NCBI RefSeq assembly: GCF_031846385.1 | Contig: NZ_JAVRHV010000007.1 | Span: 107,552-171,551 of the forward strand | Direction: 5' to 3' | Source: Urechidicola vernalis | GTDB taxonomy: Bacteria > Bacteroidota > Bacteroidia > Flavobacteriales > Flavobacteriaceae | DNA length: 64,000 bases | Shown here: in pieces, positions 53,315 to 60,307 of the stretch | Layout of the letters: each line of letters opens with the position of its first letter | Numbering within the stretch: position 1 is the stretch's first letter | The notes under the pieces: model-generated | Told to the model about the DNA's origin: nothing | The model's input: only the letters and a program-made list of their open reading frames with translations | Databases searched by the model: none | Position numbers and translations under genes: made by a program

Positions 53315-54622
53315 ATGCCTACATTATCCGAATTACTTATCTTTGATTTTCAAAATGAACACGTTTTAGAACACGATTTGCTAGAAAAGAAAAATTATTC
53401 CCCGCCAAAAATCTATAATGCCAACGGTGATCTTTCAAAACGATGGTATGTTTATTTTTCTTATCGAAATCCAACTACTGGAAAACTCCAAAGGGTGAAA
53501 AACATCTATGGAAAAGCAAATAAATTTAAAACCAAAGAAGAACGTTTAACTGTTTTAACAGTCTATCGTAAAAAGTTGTTGCAATTGCTCAAAAAAGGAT
53601 ACAATCCTTATGCGGATAATTCCTCTTTATACAATCAGTCAAACCAAACACCTCAAGTTCCTAAAAAAGTAGAGATACAACCGAAAAAAGAAGTTGCAAT
53701 TGTAATTGAGCAAGAGCCTATAATGGCAATTAAGGAAGCATTGGAGTTTGGGTTGCAATTAAAAGAAAAGTTAGTGAACCCAACTACAAAACGTAGTTAC
53801 GAGAATAAAGCAAAACTATTCTTGAAATGGTTGAATGAAAATCATCCAACGCTTGTAACTGTAGATGCATTGGATAAGAAGTTAATGACAAATTTCTTAA
53901 ATAGTGTTTTGATAAAATCCAGTCCAAGGAACAGAAATAATTTTAGGACAGAATTGGGAAGTGTGTTGCAAGTGTTAGAGGACAATGAAATAATAACTGA
54001 AAATGTCTTTAAAAAGATTCCAGTATTAAAAACCAAACCAAAACGTCATAAACCCTATACTGAAAAGAAGAAAAACGAAATATTTTCAAACTTAGAAAAG
54101 GAAGATCCGATTCTACTATTTTTTATAAAATTTGTAGCATATGGATTTATGCGTCCAGTTGAAGTTTGTAGAGTAAGAGTTGGTGATATTGATGTTGTAA
54201 ATAGGACAGTAAAGTTTAAGGCTAAGAACAGCGATTATAAAACAAAATTAATTCCTCAATTATTGTGGGATGAGTTACCAGATTTATCAAAATTAGATAA
54301 GGATGCATTGCTATTTACACCTAATACAATCGGAGGAGATTGGGATGCAGAGGTAGAAAGTAGAAGAGAGCATTTTACCAATCGTTTTAGAGCAATTGTA
54401 AAGATTCCGTTTAAGTTAGGAGCAGATTATACAATGTATAGTTTTAGACATACCTATACGGTGAAGGTGTATAGAGAATTTAGAAAAAAATACGCTCCGT
54501 TTGAGGCAAAGTCTAGGTTGATGCTAATAACAGGTCATACTTCTATGTCGGCTTTAGAGAAATATTTAAGAGATATAGATGCAGAATTACCAAAGGATTA
54601 TTCTGAAATGTTGGAGTCATAA
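53315..54622 (+). CDS. tyrosine-type site-specific recombinase (integrase)
   Basis: 435 aa. N-terminal arm region (about 1-100), SAM-like core-binding domain (about 140-235), catalytic domain (about 245-430) with Arg280 (FMRPVEVCR), a Lys around 303-311, Arg378-His379 (YSFRHTY; the box II His is replaced by Tyr375-type YSFR), His408 (TGHTSMSA) and nucleophile Tyr417 (LEKYLRD). The IntI-specific insertion is not seen, so this is a phage/element integrase, not an integron integrase. Its ATG abuts the tRNA terminator, so expression requires read-through or an internal promoter, or occurs from the excised form. The next gene follows after 3 nt. Confidence 0.9.
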   Translation: MPTLSELLIFDFQNEHVLEHDLLEKKNYSPPKIYNANGDLSKRWYVYFSYRNPTTGKLQRVKNIYGKANKFKTKEERLTVLTVYRKKLLQLLKKGYNPYADNSSLYNQSNQTPQVPKKVEIQPKKEVAIVIEQEPIMAIKEALEFGLQLKEKLVNPTTKRSYENKAKLFLKWLNENHPTLVTVDALDKKLMTNFLNSVLIKSSPRNRNNFRTELGSVLQVLEDNEIITENVFKKIPVLKTKPKRHKPYTEKKKNEIFSNLEKEDPILLFFIKFVAYGFMRPVEVCRVRVGDIDVVNRTVKFKAKNSDYKTKLIPQLLWDELPDLSKLDKDALLFTPNTIGGDWDAEVESRREHFTNRFRAIVKIPFKLGADYTMYSFRHTYTVKVYREFRKKYAPFEAKSRLMLITGHTSMSALEKYLRDIDAELPKDYSEMLES

Positions 54623-54625
54623 TTT

Positions 54626-55348
54626 ATGGGAAAGCAATCGCTAGAAAATTTTTGTAAAAAACTATTTGTGAATCTCACAGATAACTTCTTGTTTTATATT
54701 CCAGATAATGAAATAATAGGGAATGCAATTGAGGAGTCAAATGCTGATGTGTTTCAAAACTACTTGGATCAAGTAATACTAATGGATTGGAAAAAAGGTC
54801 CATTAATGTTTGCTAAGAATGAATTGCAATTCAATGAATATGTAAAAATTTCATTACTAGAAAAAAATGTGTTGAAGTTAATTGAGAGGAAAGAGAAATT
54901 AACTTCAACAAGTTTTGATTTCATTTTCGAGAAGTATTACAATCAAGTTAGAGCCATAACTTTTATATGTGTTTGGTTAAATGACGAATCAAGACTAAAT
55001 CAATTAGATGATAATAGCATTGCAATGATGAAGTCATTTGAGTTGCAATACAAATTGTATGAACAGCATTTGTTGAGTTTAGAGGGTGCATTTAGAAAAA
55101 AAGGAGTTGCAATGCAATTGCAACCAACTTCAAATATAGAATTGCAATTGCCAATTTTGTTGGATCAATTAAAAACAATTGAAACCAATCAAATAGCAAA
55201 CAATAAGATTGTAGAATATCTAGTTGCAACTACAAAAAAATCAGAAATTAAGAACAAAGGAAATTCTAAAAAGCCGAAAAGTATTTTGATTACCGAAAGT
55301 GAGGCAGAAGAGTTTTTACTTGCAACAGTCTTCGGAATAGCGTTATAA
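54626..55348 (+). CDS. unknown protein co-encoded with the integrase
   Basis: 240 aa, mostly helical, no signal peptide or membrane helix. Notable are the Gln/Leu repeats in the last third (VAMQLQPTSNIELQLP), encoded by recurrent TTGCAATTGCAA-type DNA, and a Lys-rich segment (KKSEIKNKGNSKKPKS). I do not recognise a family. It is 3 nt behind the integrase, so it may act in excision, maintenance or regulation of the element; this is inference from position only. Confidence 0.7.
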   Translation: MGKQSLENFCKKLFVNLTDNFLFYIPDNEIIGNAIEESNADVFQNYLDQVILMDWKKGPLMFAKNELQFNEYVKISLLEKNVLKLIERKEKLTSTSFDFIFEKYYNQVRAITFICVWLNDESRLNQLDDNSIAMMKSFELQYKLYEQHLLSLEGAFRKKGVAMQLQPTSNIELQLPILLDQLKTIETNQIANNKIVEYLVATTKKSEIKNKGNSKKPKSILITESEAEEFLLATVFGIAL

Positions 55349-55515
55349 CAATAGGTTTTAGGCTAATTAATTATGCGAAAAGCATGTTGTAAGCACATTT
55401 TTTTATATTTCAATACCACAATTTTAGCACTCATTTTTTTTAGATAAAACACTTTTCGGTCACTTTAAGGAGTTGCAAAACACTACCATATTGTGTGTTT
55501 TTTATGTTTGGGTGC
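55349..55515. other. gap left of the 91-bp repeats
   Basis: No gene. A weak hairpin AAAACAC / GTGTGTTTT near 55477-55501 with following T-run could end the integrase transcript. Otherwise A/T-rich and featureless. Confidence 0.35.
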
Positions 55516-55606
55516 TAAGGGTGGCACTGTATTGTTTTCGGTGTTAAAATGTAGTTTATATGTATTACTATTTTATGACTGGCCAGTGATGTTTTTCAAA
55601 TTGGGG
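55516..55606. repeat. 91-bp direct repeat, copy A
   Basis: Repeated at 55623-55713 with 5 differences in 91 positions (period 107 bp). Both contain the palindrome ACTGGCCAGT. Noncoding; sits at the distal end of the cassette array. Confidence 0.9.
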
Positions 55607-55622
55607 GGTGGTCAGGGGTGGT

Positions 55623-55713
55623 TAAGGGTGGCACTGCATTGTTTTCGGTGTTAAAATGTAGTTTAAATGTGTTATTATTTTATGACTGGCCAGTGACGTT
55701 TTTCAAATTGGGG
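55623..55713. repeat. 91-bp direct repeat, copy B
   Basis: Second copy of the 55516-55606 repeat, directly adjoining the 57-bp repeat at 55714. The 16-bp spacer between copies is G-rich (GGTGGTCAGGGG). Confidence 0.9.
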
Positions 55714-55770
55714 TGGGAGTGCAAAGCACGTAGCAACAAAAGTTCAACGCTAGTTGAATGTGTCACAACG
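55714..55770 (-). repeat. 57-bp repeat, copy 1
   Basis: Identical at 56 of 57 positions to 60122-60178. On the minus strand it starts CGTTGTGACACATTC, exactly at the outer box of an attC-like site, and includes the small hairpin TTCAAC-TAGC-GTTGAA. It looks like the shared beginning of two related cassettes. Confidence 0.92.
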
Positions 55771-55817
55771 GGTTTGTATAAAATTAGTCCTTTGCATTTA
55801 TTTTATACTTTGTTGTG
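55764..55817 (-). repeat. attC-like site 5 (downstream of the DUF6090 cassette)
   Basis: The best-formed site in the window, 54 nt. Outer boxes CACAAC (55764-55769) and GTTGTG (55812-55817) are perfect complements. Inner boxes GTATAAAAT (55776-55784) and ATTTTATAC (55800-55808) are also perfect. Spacers are 6 nt and 3 nt. This is the R''-L''-loop-L'-R' layout of integron attC sites. It lies 4 nt beyond the last base of the DUF6090 gene. Confidence 0.75.
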
Positions 55818-55823
55818 CTTTCG

Positions 55824-56579
55824 TTATTTCTTCTTATTAATTTCATTGGTAATTATATTAATCAAATTATTTGTGCTATCACTCCATAATTTTGTAACCC
55901 TTAAACCAACTTCCATCCATTGCTTTCTATAAATAAGGCCACTAATTAGTTTCTCATTTTTTGATAAATCATCTTCTGAAATTGATGTTGTTTGAAAGTC
56001 ATAACCTAAATCAGCCAAAAACTCCTTTTTTCCCATTAAATCCTTAATAGGAGGATGAATATCCCATTGGCTAGATTCATAAATTGTTTGTCTCACTAGC
56101 TCATTATAGTGTTCAACATTACTGTAATGGGTAGATATTTCCCTTAACAACTTTTGATTTTTTATTTGATTTATATTACCAGCTGAAATTAAGTTATTAT
56201 ATCCATTTTTCTGTGATTGAAATGAAGGCACGTAGGTAAATTCTATAATATTTTCCCAAAGTTTATTATAGTTGGTTGTTTTAGGTTTTGCATCTTTTAT
56301 AAAAACAAGAATTGAGTCACCTTTTGTTGAAATATATTGATACGTATTTCGGATATTCTCTATTTGTAAAAGGTCGCTTTCTAAATTTTCTTTTATTTCG
56401 TTTAAATATTTTTGTTCTTGAACTCGTTCTTTTTTTTCTTCGTTCCAAGTATTGATTTGGAGCGCAATCAATATTCCAACGACAACAAGTATAATTTCTC
56501 CAATTGCATATTTCAGATATTTTCCAGTTTTACCTTCTGAAAGTAATTTTTGTCTAATTTTTCTAAAGAATTTTATCAT
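55824..56579 (-). CDS. DUF6090 family membrane protein carried on a cassette
   Basis: 251 aa. N-terminal module MIKFFRKIRQKLLSEGKTGKY, membrane helix GEIILVVVGILIALQINTWN, coiled coil (EEKKERVQEQKYLNEIKENL), and the family pattern GYNNLISAGNINQIKNQKLL. It is a full-length relative of the tandem array at 34.1-40.1 kb but stands between attC-like sites 4 and 5. The sequence before it (AAGCAC on the plus strand at 56601) partly matches the box after it (GTTGTGCTT at 55812), a degenerate form of the self-matching ends seen for other cassettes. Confidence 0.87.
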   Translation of the reverse strand: MIKFFRKIRQKLLSEGKTGKYLKYAIGEIILVVVGILIALQINTWNEEKKERVQEQKYLNEIKENLESDLLQIENIRNTYQYISTKGDSILVFIKDAKPKTTNYNKLWENIIEFTYVPSFQSQKNGYNNLISAGNINQIKNQKLLREISTHYSNVEHYNELVRQTIYESSQWDIHPPIKDLMGKKEFLADLGYDFQTTSISEDDLSKNEKLISGLIYRKQWMEVGLRVTKLWSDSTNNLINIITNEINKKK

Positions 56580-56600
56580 TGGTTAATGGTTATTATAATG

Positions 56601-56655
56601 AAGCACGGTATTTGATAAAATGTGTTTCAATGCAATTTATCTTTTGTTCTATACC
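56601..56655 (-). repeat. attC-like site 4 (cyclase / DUF6090 junction)
   Basis: Inner boxes GATAAAATG (56614-56622) and CAATTTATC (56633-56641) pair at 8 of 9 positions. The outer box on the cyclase side is GTTCTATACC (56646-56655), an exact inverse of the sequence ahead of the cyclase gene at 58685-58694. Spacers 7 and 4 nt. The other outer box (AAGCACGG) is imperfect. Confidence 0.65.
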
Positions 56656-56667
56656 GTCCCAATATTG

Positions 56668-58620
56668 TCATTCCTTTTTCATGTCAGGCGGTAAAATTCC
56701 TATGCGTTTCACCAAGTCTTCAAACCTAGGGTCCGATCGCAATGGATCGCAATTGGGATGCATATGAATAAGGGCTGACCAAGGTTCCCTAGATTGATAA
56801 GCACTTTCTAAAAACTCAAAAGCCAGATCAATTTTATTCATTGTAGCACTCAAAAATGCCAGATGAACCGAACAGGGGACTTTGTTTGATAATTCTACTA
56901 ACTGATTGAAACATATTTGAGCTTTTTGGTCTTGTTCCAACAATGCAAAACACATCCCCAGCTCAGCCAAAGACCATGGATGCAGCTCCGAAATGTCCAA
57001 TGCATTTCTGTGTTCTTTCAGAGCATCTTCATAACGATTGCTTAGTTTAAGTGCCATGCCCAGATGATAGTGATTATGAAAAGAATTTGGATCAAGGGTA
57101 ACTGAATGACGAAGTTGCTCGATGGATTCTTTATATCTTCTTGCTACCCAGAATGCAACCCCCAGGAAGTTATGATTGAAGTTTTCATTTGGATTGAGTT
57201 CAATTGCTCGTCGTGCTTCATTAATTGCATTATCATGATCATAAATCATCCAAGAGAGGAAAGCAGAATACCTGATATGGGCAAGGTCAGAGTTAGAATC
57301 CAATTTCAAGGCCTGTAAGAAATGCTTTTGTGCTTTTTCAATATCCCAATCATAAAACATACTAATCCATCCCTTTGTAACATGTGCATCAGCCAGATTT
57401 GGATTGAGGCTAAGCGCTTCATCTAATGCAGCGTTACCCTCGTGTGATACTTTAATTGGGTCGACAAATCCCAGATCACCAAGTGTCTGATATGTTGTTC
57501 CAATTCCTGCATGTGCATATGCAAACTTGGGGTCGAGTTTAATGGCAGTTTGAAAATGTGTTAGCGCCTCTTTTACAGAAGCATCCAAACGATGAATTAA
57601 GAAACGACCTCGTAGATAAGCATCATATGCCTGTATGTTTTGTGTAGAAGGTAATTTTTTGTCCTTACCACTAATGTTAAGAGTCAGGTTTAATCGTTCG
57701 GCAATAGCATGAGCAATCTCATCCTGTATGGTAAAGATATCATCTATTCGCCTGTCGAATTTCTCCGACCATAAATGATAACCATTTGCTGCATCGATCA
57801 ACTGTGATGTAACACGAATTTTAGAACCCGCCTTTCGAATACTACCTTCAAGAATATGACCTACTCTCAGCTTTTGTGCGATATCTGAGATATCCAAATC
57901 CTTCTCTTTTAAGGCGAAAGTCGAAGTTCTCGAAACCACATTTAAATCTTCCGCTTGAGCTAATATGTTGAGTAATTCCTCAGTTAAACCATCGCAAAAA
58001 TATTCCTGCTCTGGATCCGAACTTATGTTTACAAACGGGAGAACGGCAATAGATCTATCTTGAGTATTTTGACCAGTTTTCTGTCCCTTTTTCGCCTCCC
58101 TTTTTTGATCAATGATTACCTCATAAATCCGAACAGGATATTCTATGTTTTTTAATATCTGCTCCTTGATATACCGGGTTTCAATACCTTTATTATGGAT
58201 GTTTCTTGAGATAGATTCCGAAACATAAATTCCACCCGATGGTGCCAGCGCCTCGATCCTTGAAGCAATATTTACGCCATCACCTAAAACATCGTTATTT
58301 TCAAATACAACCTCTCCTTGATGAATTCCAATCCTCAAAGAAATGTTTTCCAACATATCGCAAGATTTCTGAATATTGATGGCACAATTGACTGCATCTG
58401 AAACAGTATCAAAGCTCAATAAAACACCATCCCCCATTTCTTTCAACCACCTTCCATTGTACTCCTTTATTGAAGATTTATGTAACAACTTATTCTGTTG
58501 AAGAAGCTTAAAAGCAGCGTTCTCGTCTTTATTCATCAAAGCCGTATAACCAACAATATCGGTAAACATGATGGCCGCAAGCTTGCGTTCCGATGAGGAA
58601 TACTGGCGATTTTTAGACAT
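56668..58620 (-). CDS. class III adenylate cyclase with TolB-like and TPR domains
   Basis: 650 aa. The N-terminal class III cyclase domain is complete: metal Asp21 and Asp64 (FTDIVGYT, GDGVLLSF), substrate-selecting Lys60 and Asp114, and transition-state Asn117 and Arg121 (LGDGVNIASRIE). It should therefore make cAMP. A TolB/FlgO-like domain follows (about 190-315, RSIAVLPFVNISSDPEQEYFCDGLTEELL), then TPR repeats to the C terminus. No membrane helix, so cytosolic. The gene is flanked by the exact 10-nt inverse pair GTTCTATACC / GGTATAGAAC and looks like one large cassette. Confidence 0.92.
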   Translation of the reverse strand: MSKNRQYSSSERKLAAIMFTDIVGYTALMNKDENAAFKLLQQNKLLHKSSIKEYNGRWLKEMGDGVLLSFDTVSDAVNCAINIQKSCDMLENISLRIGIHQGEVVFENNDVLGDGVNIASRIEALAPSGGIYVSESISRNIHNKGIETRYIKEQILKNIEYPVRIYEVIIDQKREAKKGQKTGQNTQDRSIAVLPFVNISSDPEQEYFCDGLTEELLNILAQAEDLNVVSRTSTFALKEKDLDISDIAQKLRVGHILEGSIRKAGSKIRVTSQLIDAANGYHLWSEKFDRRIDDIFTIQDEIAHAIAERLNLTLNISGKDKKLPSTQNIQAYDAYLRGRFLIHRLDASVKEALTHFQTAIKLDPKFAYAHAGIGTTYQTLGDLGFVDPIKVSHEGNAALDEALSLNPNLADAHVTKGWISMFYDWDIEKAQKHFLQALKLDSNSDLAHIRYSAFLSWMIYDHDNAINEARRAIELNPNENFNHNFLGVAFWVARRYKESIEQLRHSVTLDPNSFHNHYHLGMALKLSNRYEDALKEHRNALDISELHPWSLAELGMCFALLEQDQKAQICFNQLVELSNKVPCSVHLAFLSATMNKIDLAFEFLESAYQSREPWSALIHMHPNCDPLRSDPRFEDLVKRIGILPPDMKKE

Positions 58621-58684
58621 ATGAGATTTTTAAGCTATACACGAAGATAGAAAAAAATTGGAAAAGAATTAGAGAGCATGGAAT

Positions 58685-58819
58685 GGTATAGAACGGTTTG
58701 TGTATGAGTTGTTGCGAGGGTTAGCACTTAATTTTGCAAGTACACACCAAACTGAAAATCCGCGCGGATTTTCCGAAGTAGGTGAGAACAAGCAATTACT
58801 TATAGCCATTGTTAGGCAC
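58685..58819 (-). repeat. attC-like site 3 (hydrolase / cyclase junction)
   Basis: Outer boxes GGTATAGAAC (58685-58694) and GTTAGGCAC (58811-58819); inner boxes GTATGAGTTGTTGC (58702-58715) and GCAATTACTTATAGC (58792-58806), pairing at about 10 of 13 positions. Spacers 7 and 4 nt. The loop holds a perfect palindrome GAAAATCCGCGCGGATTTTC (58754-58773). The minus-strand outer box GCCTAAC fits the canonical integron pattern RYYYAAC. Confidence 0.75.
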
Positions 58820-58824
58820 AGTTT

Positions 58825-59682
58825 TTAATCTATTTTAAATCCTTCTTTTATAAAGTCGATAGCTTTCAAGTGTGCTTCTGTTTCTAATTTTACGGACCCC
58901 CAGTTTATTACGTCATGTCCTGTGTCCTGACACATATAACTTTTTACCTCAACTTTATGTTCTTTTAATTTTCTAATATATAATTCTTCTTCTGCTCTTG
59001 ATATTTCATTTTCTCCATAAATATTATAAGTCAGCGGTAACCCTTTTAGATTATCCGACCAGAGAGGTGAACCATATCTACTTCTAACTTCGTCTTGGCT
59101 TGTGAAGTATAAATCCTTGCATTCAGTCCATGATGAACCACCACCATCAAGAGCAGCATAAACAAGAAGTTGGAACTGAAAGTCAGGACTATTTCCTGTA
59201 TCGATTGCTCTTAAAGCAGTTGATGCTGCAAAATAGGCACCAGCACTTTCACCCGATATTGCAAAATTATTCTTATTAATACCGAGTTCTTCGGCATGTT
59301 TGAATATCCAGTCCGATGCTTCATAGACATCGTTATGAGATGATGGATATTTATTTTCAGGTGCTAATCTGTAATCAATTGCTATTACAACTACATCTGC
59401 TTTTTTGCTTAGGTATCTACAAATTTCATCATGACTATTAAGGCTTCCTGCAACCCAGCAAGCTCCATGAACATAAATTAATCCAGGTTTTAGGGTATTT
59501 ACATCTGAATTATATATTCGAATATCTACTGGCCTGTCTTTTAATTGGATGGTTTTATCAAAAGTTTTAACTTCATAATTTGATGAGTCTGGTTTTATTT
59601 GCTCTACTTGTTTACGAAATTGGTTAATACTTTCCGTAGTAGATAACCATGCATCCTGAGCTGCTTTTTTTGTTTCTACCAC
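58825..59682 (-). CDS. alpha/beta hydrolase of the HSL (acetyl-hydrolase) type
   Basis: 285 aa from a GTG at 59682, which overlaps the preceding short gene by 7 nt; no ATG precedes the fold. The nucleophile Ser is in GESAG, the acid in the ENEISRAEEE region, and His in TGHDVIN. The oxyanion region, normally HGGG in this family, reads HGACW. YRLAPENKYPSSHNDV matches the HSL/bacterial hormone-sensitive lipase consensus. Likely a cytosolic carboxylesterase with a modified oxyanion hole. Confidence 0.85.
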   Translation of the reverse strand: MVETKKAAQDAWLSTTESINQFRKQVEQIKPDSSNYEVKTFDKTIQLKDRPVDIRIYNSDVNTLKPGLIYVHGACWVAGSLNSHDEICRYLSKKADVVVIAIDYRLAPENKYPSSHNDVYEASDWIFKHAEELGINKNNFAISGESAGAYFAASTALRAIDTGNSPDFQFQLLVYAALDGGGSSWTECKDLYFTSQDEVRSRYGSPLWSDNLKGLPLTYNIYGENEISRAEEELYIRKLKEHKVEVKSYMCQDTGHDVINWGSVKLETEAHLKAIDFIKEGFKID

Positions 59683-59867
59683 CTGCTAAATATTTCAATT
59701 TCAGTTTTTGGATTCTTATCATCATTTGGGTCAATTGCAATATTTTCATTCACTTCCAAACGAATTGGAATTCCATCTTCTTTTAAGACATTATGAAACC
59801 TAAAAGTCCAAACATATACAACAGATATTGCAACAATAATTTGTGATAAATTTATTAAATTTTCCAT
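59676..59867 (-). CDS. 63-aa protein with one membrane helix
   Basis: Begins MENLINLSQIIVAISVVYVW, then a polar, acidic tail. The N-terminal 27 residues resemble the first helix of DoxX-like membrane proteins as I remember them, but the rest of that fold is absent, so this may be a truncated remnant or a small anchor. Coupled to the hydrolase by overlap. Function unknown. Confidence 0.55.
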   Translation of the reverse strand: MENLINLSQIIVAISVVYVWTFRFHNVLKEDGIPIRLEVNENIAIDPNDDKNPKTEIEIFSRW

Positions 59868-60170
59868 TTTATTTTATTTAGTTTTTCCTACTCATATGGC
59901 TTTTCGGAATTCGCCCCGTTTTTTAATAAGCTTCTGGTCTCACTTTTTAGTTACGTTGTATAATTACAGCTAACAGACCTGCTAAACGGAGTTCTGTGTT
60001 TTAAGAGTAAATATAAAGAATTTGAACAACTATTATTGAAGTATTGGACTTCCTAATAAAGTTCGATAATAGTTCATCAAATAAATAATGTAATTATCGT
60101 TATTTGTCAAATTCTGATTATTGGGAGCGCAAAGCACGTAGCAACAAAAGTTCAACGCTAGTTGAATGTG
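59868..60170. other. gene-less segment, possible empty cassette
   Basis: No convincing ORF. It begins (minus strand) with the 57-bp repeat shared with 55714-55770 and ends at the partial site around 59969-59988. In between is an inverted repeat AACTATTATTGAAGT (60028-60042) / AGTTCGATAATAGTT (60060-60074) that folds into a hairpin. It may be a cassette without a gene or one that encodes an RNA. Confidence 0.5.
59969..59988 (-). repeat. partial attC-like end (shared with right edge)
   Basis: Plus-strand GCTAAC-AGACCT-GCTAAACG. The 17-mer AACAGACCTGCTAAACG (59972-59988) recurs exactly at 63983-63999. In each case it follows the layout outer box, 6-nt spacer, inner box. The partner boxes are not resolved here. 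Confidence 0.6.
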
Positions 60171-60178
60171 TCACAACG
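60122..60178 (-). repeat. 57-bp repeat, copy 2
   Basis: Second copy of 55714-55770 with a single difference. On the minus strand it begins at the outer box of attC-like site 2. Confidence 0.92.
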
Positions 60179-60304
60179 TTTACGTATAAGAATAGTAGCG
60201 GGTTTTTATACACTAATTTTTCAGTTAAGAACAGACCTTTTTTATATTTACTTACTTTCGTTTTAGCGATTAGATTGCTATTAATTTTATACATTGTTAG
60301 CCTT
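60170..60304 (-). repeat. attC-like site 2 (downstream of the S9 peptidase cassette)
   Basis: Outer boxes GTCACAAC (60170-60177) and GTTAGCCTT (60296-60304); inner boxes GTATAAGAATAGTAGC (60184-60199) and GCTATTAATTTTATAC (60277-60292), pairing at about 12 of 16. Spacers 6 and 3 nt, loop about 77 nt. The GTTAGCCTT box is the exact inverse of AAGGCTAAC ahead of the peptidase gene. Confidence 0.75.
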
Positions 60305-60307
60305 TCG

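Noticed and set aside
53315..54622. Reading the recombinase as an integron integrase IntI
   Set aside because: No IntI-type insertion is seen, it follows a tRNA, and it lies at the distal end of the array rather than the expected platform end.
55516..55713. The two 91-bp repeats as a CRISPR array
   Set aside because: Only two copies, repeats too long, spacer of 16 bp, and no cas genes.
55618..55932. ORFs at 55618-55932 and 60104-60322 that share the peptide KARSNKSSTLVECVTT
   Set aside because: The shared peptide is only the plus-strand translation of the 57-bp noncoding repeat; the first ORF also runs into the DUF6090 gene on the other strand.
60195..60202. GTAGCGGG, the inverse of the tRNA 3' end CCCGCTAC, as a possible attR
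   Set aside because: Only 8 bp, in inverted orientation, and inside the inner box of attC-like site 2. Expected by chance at this length.
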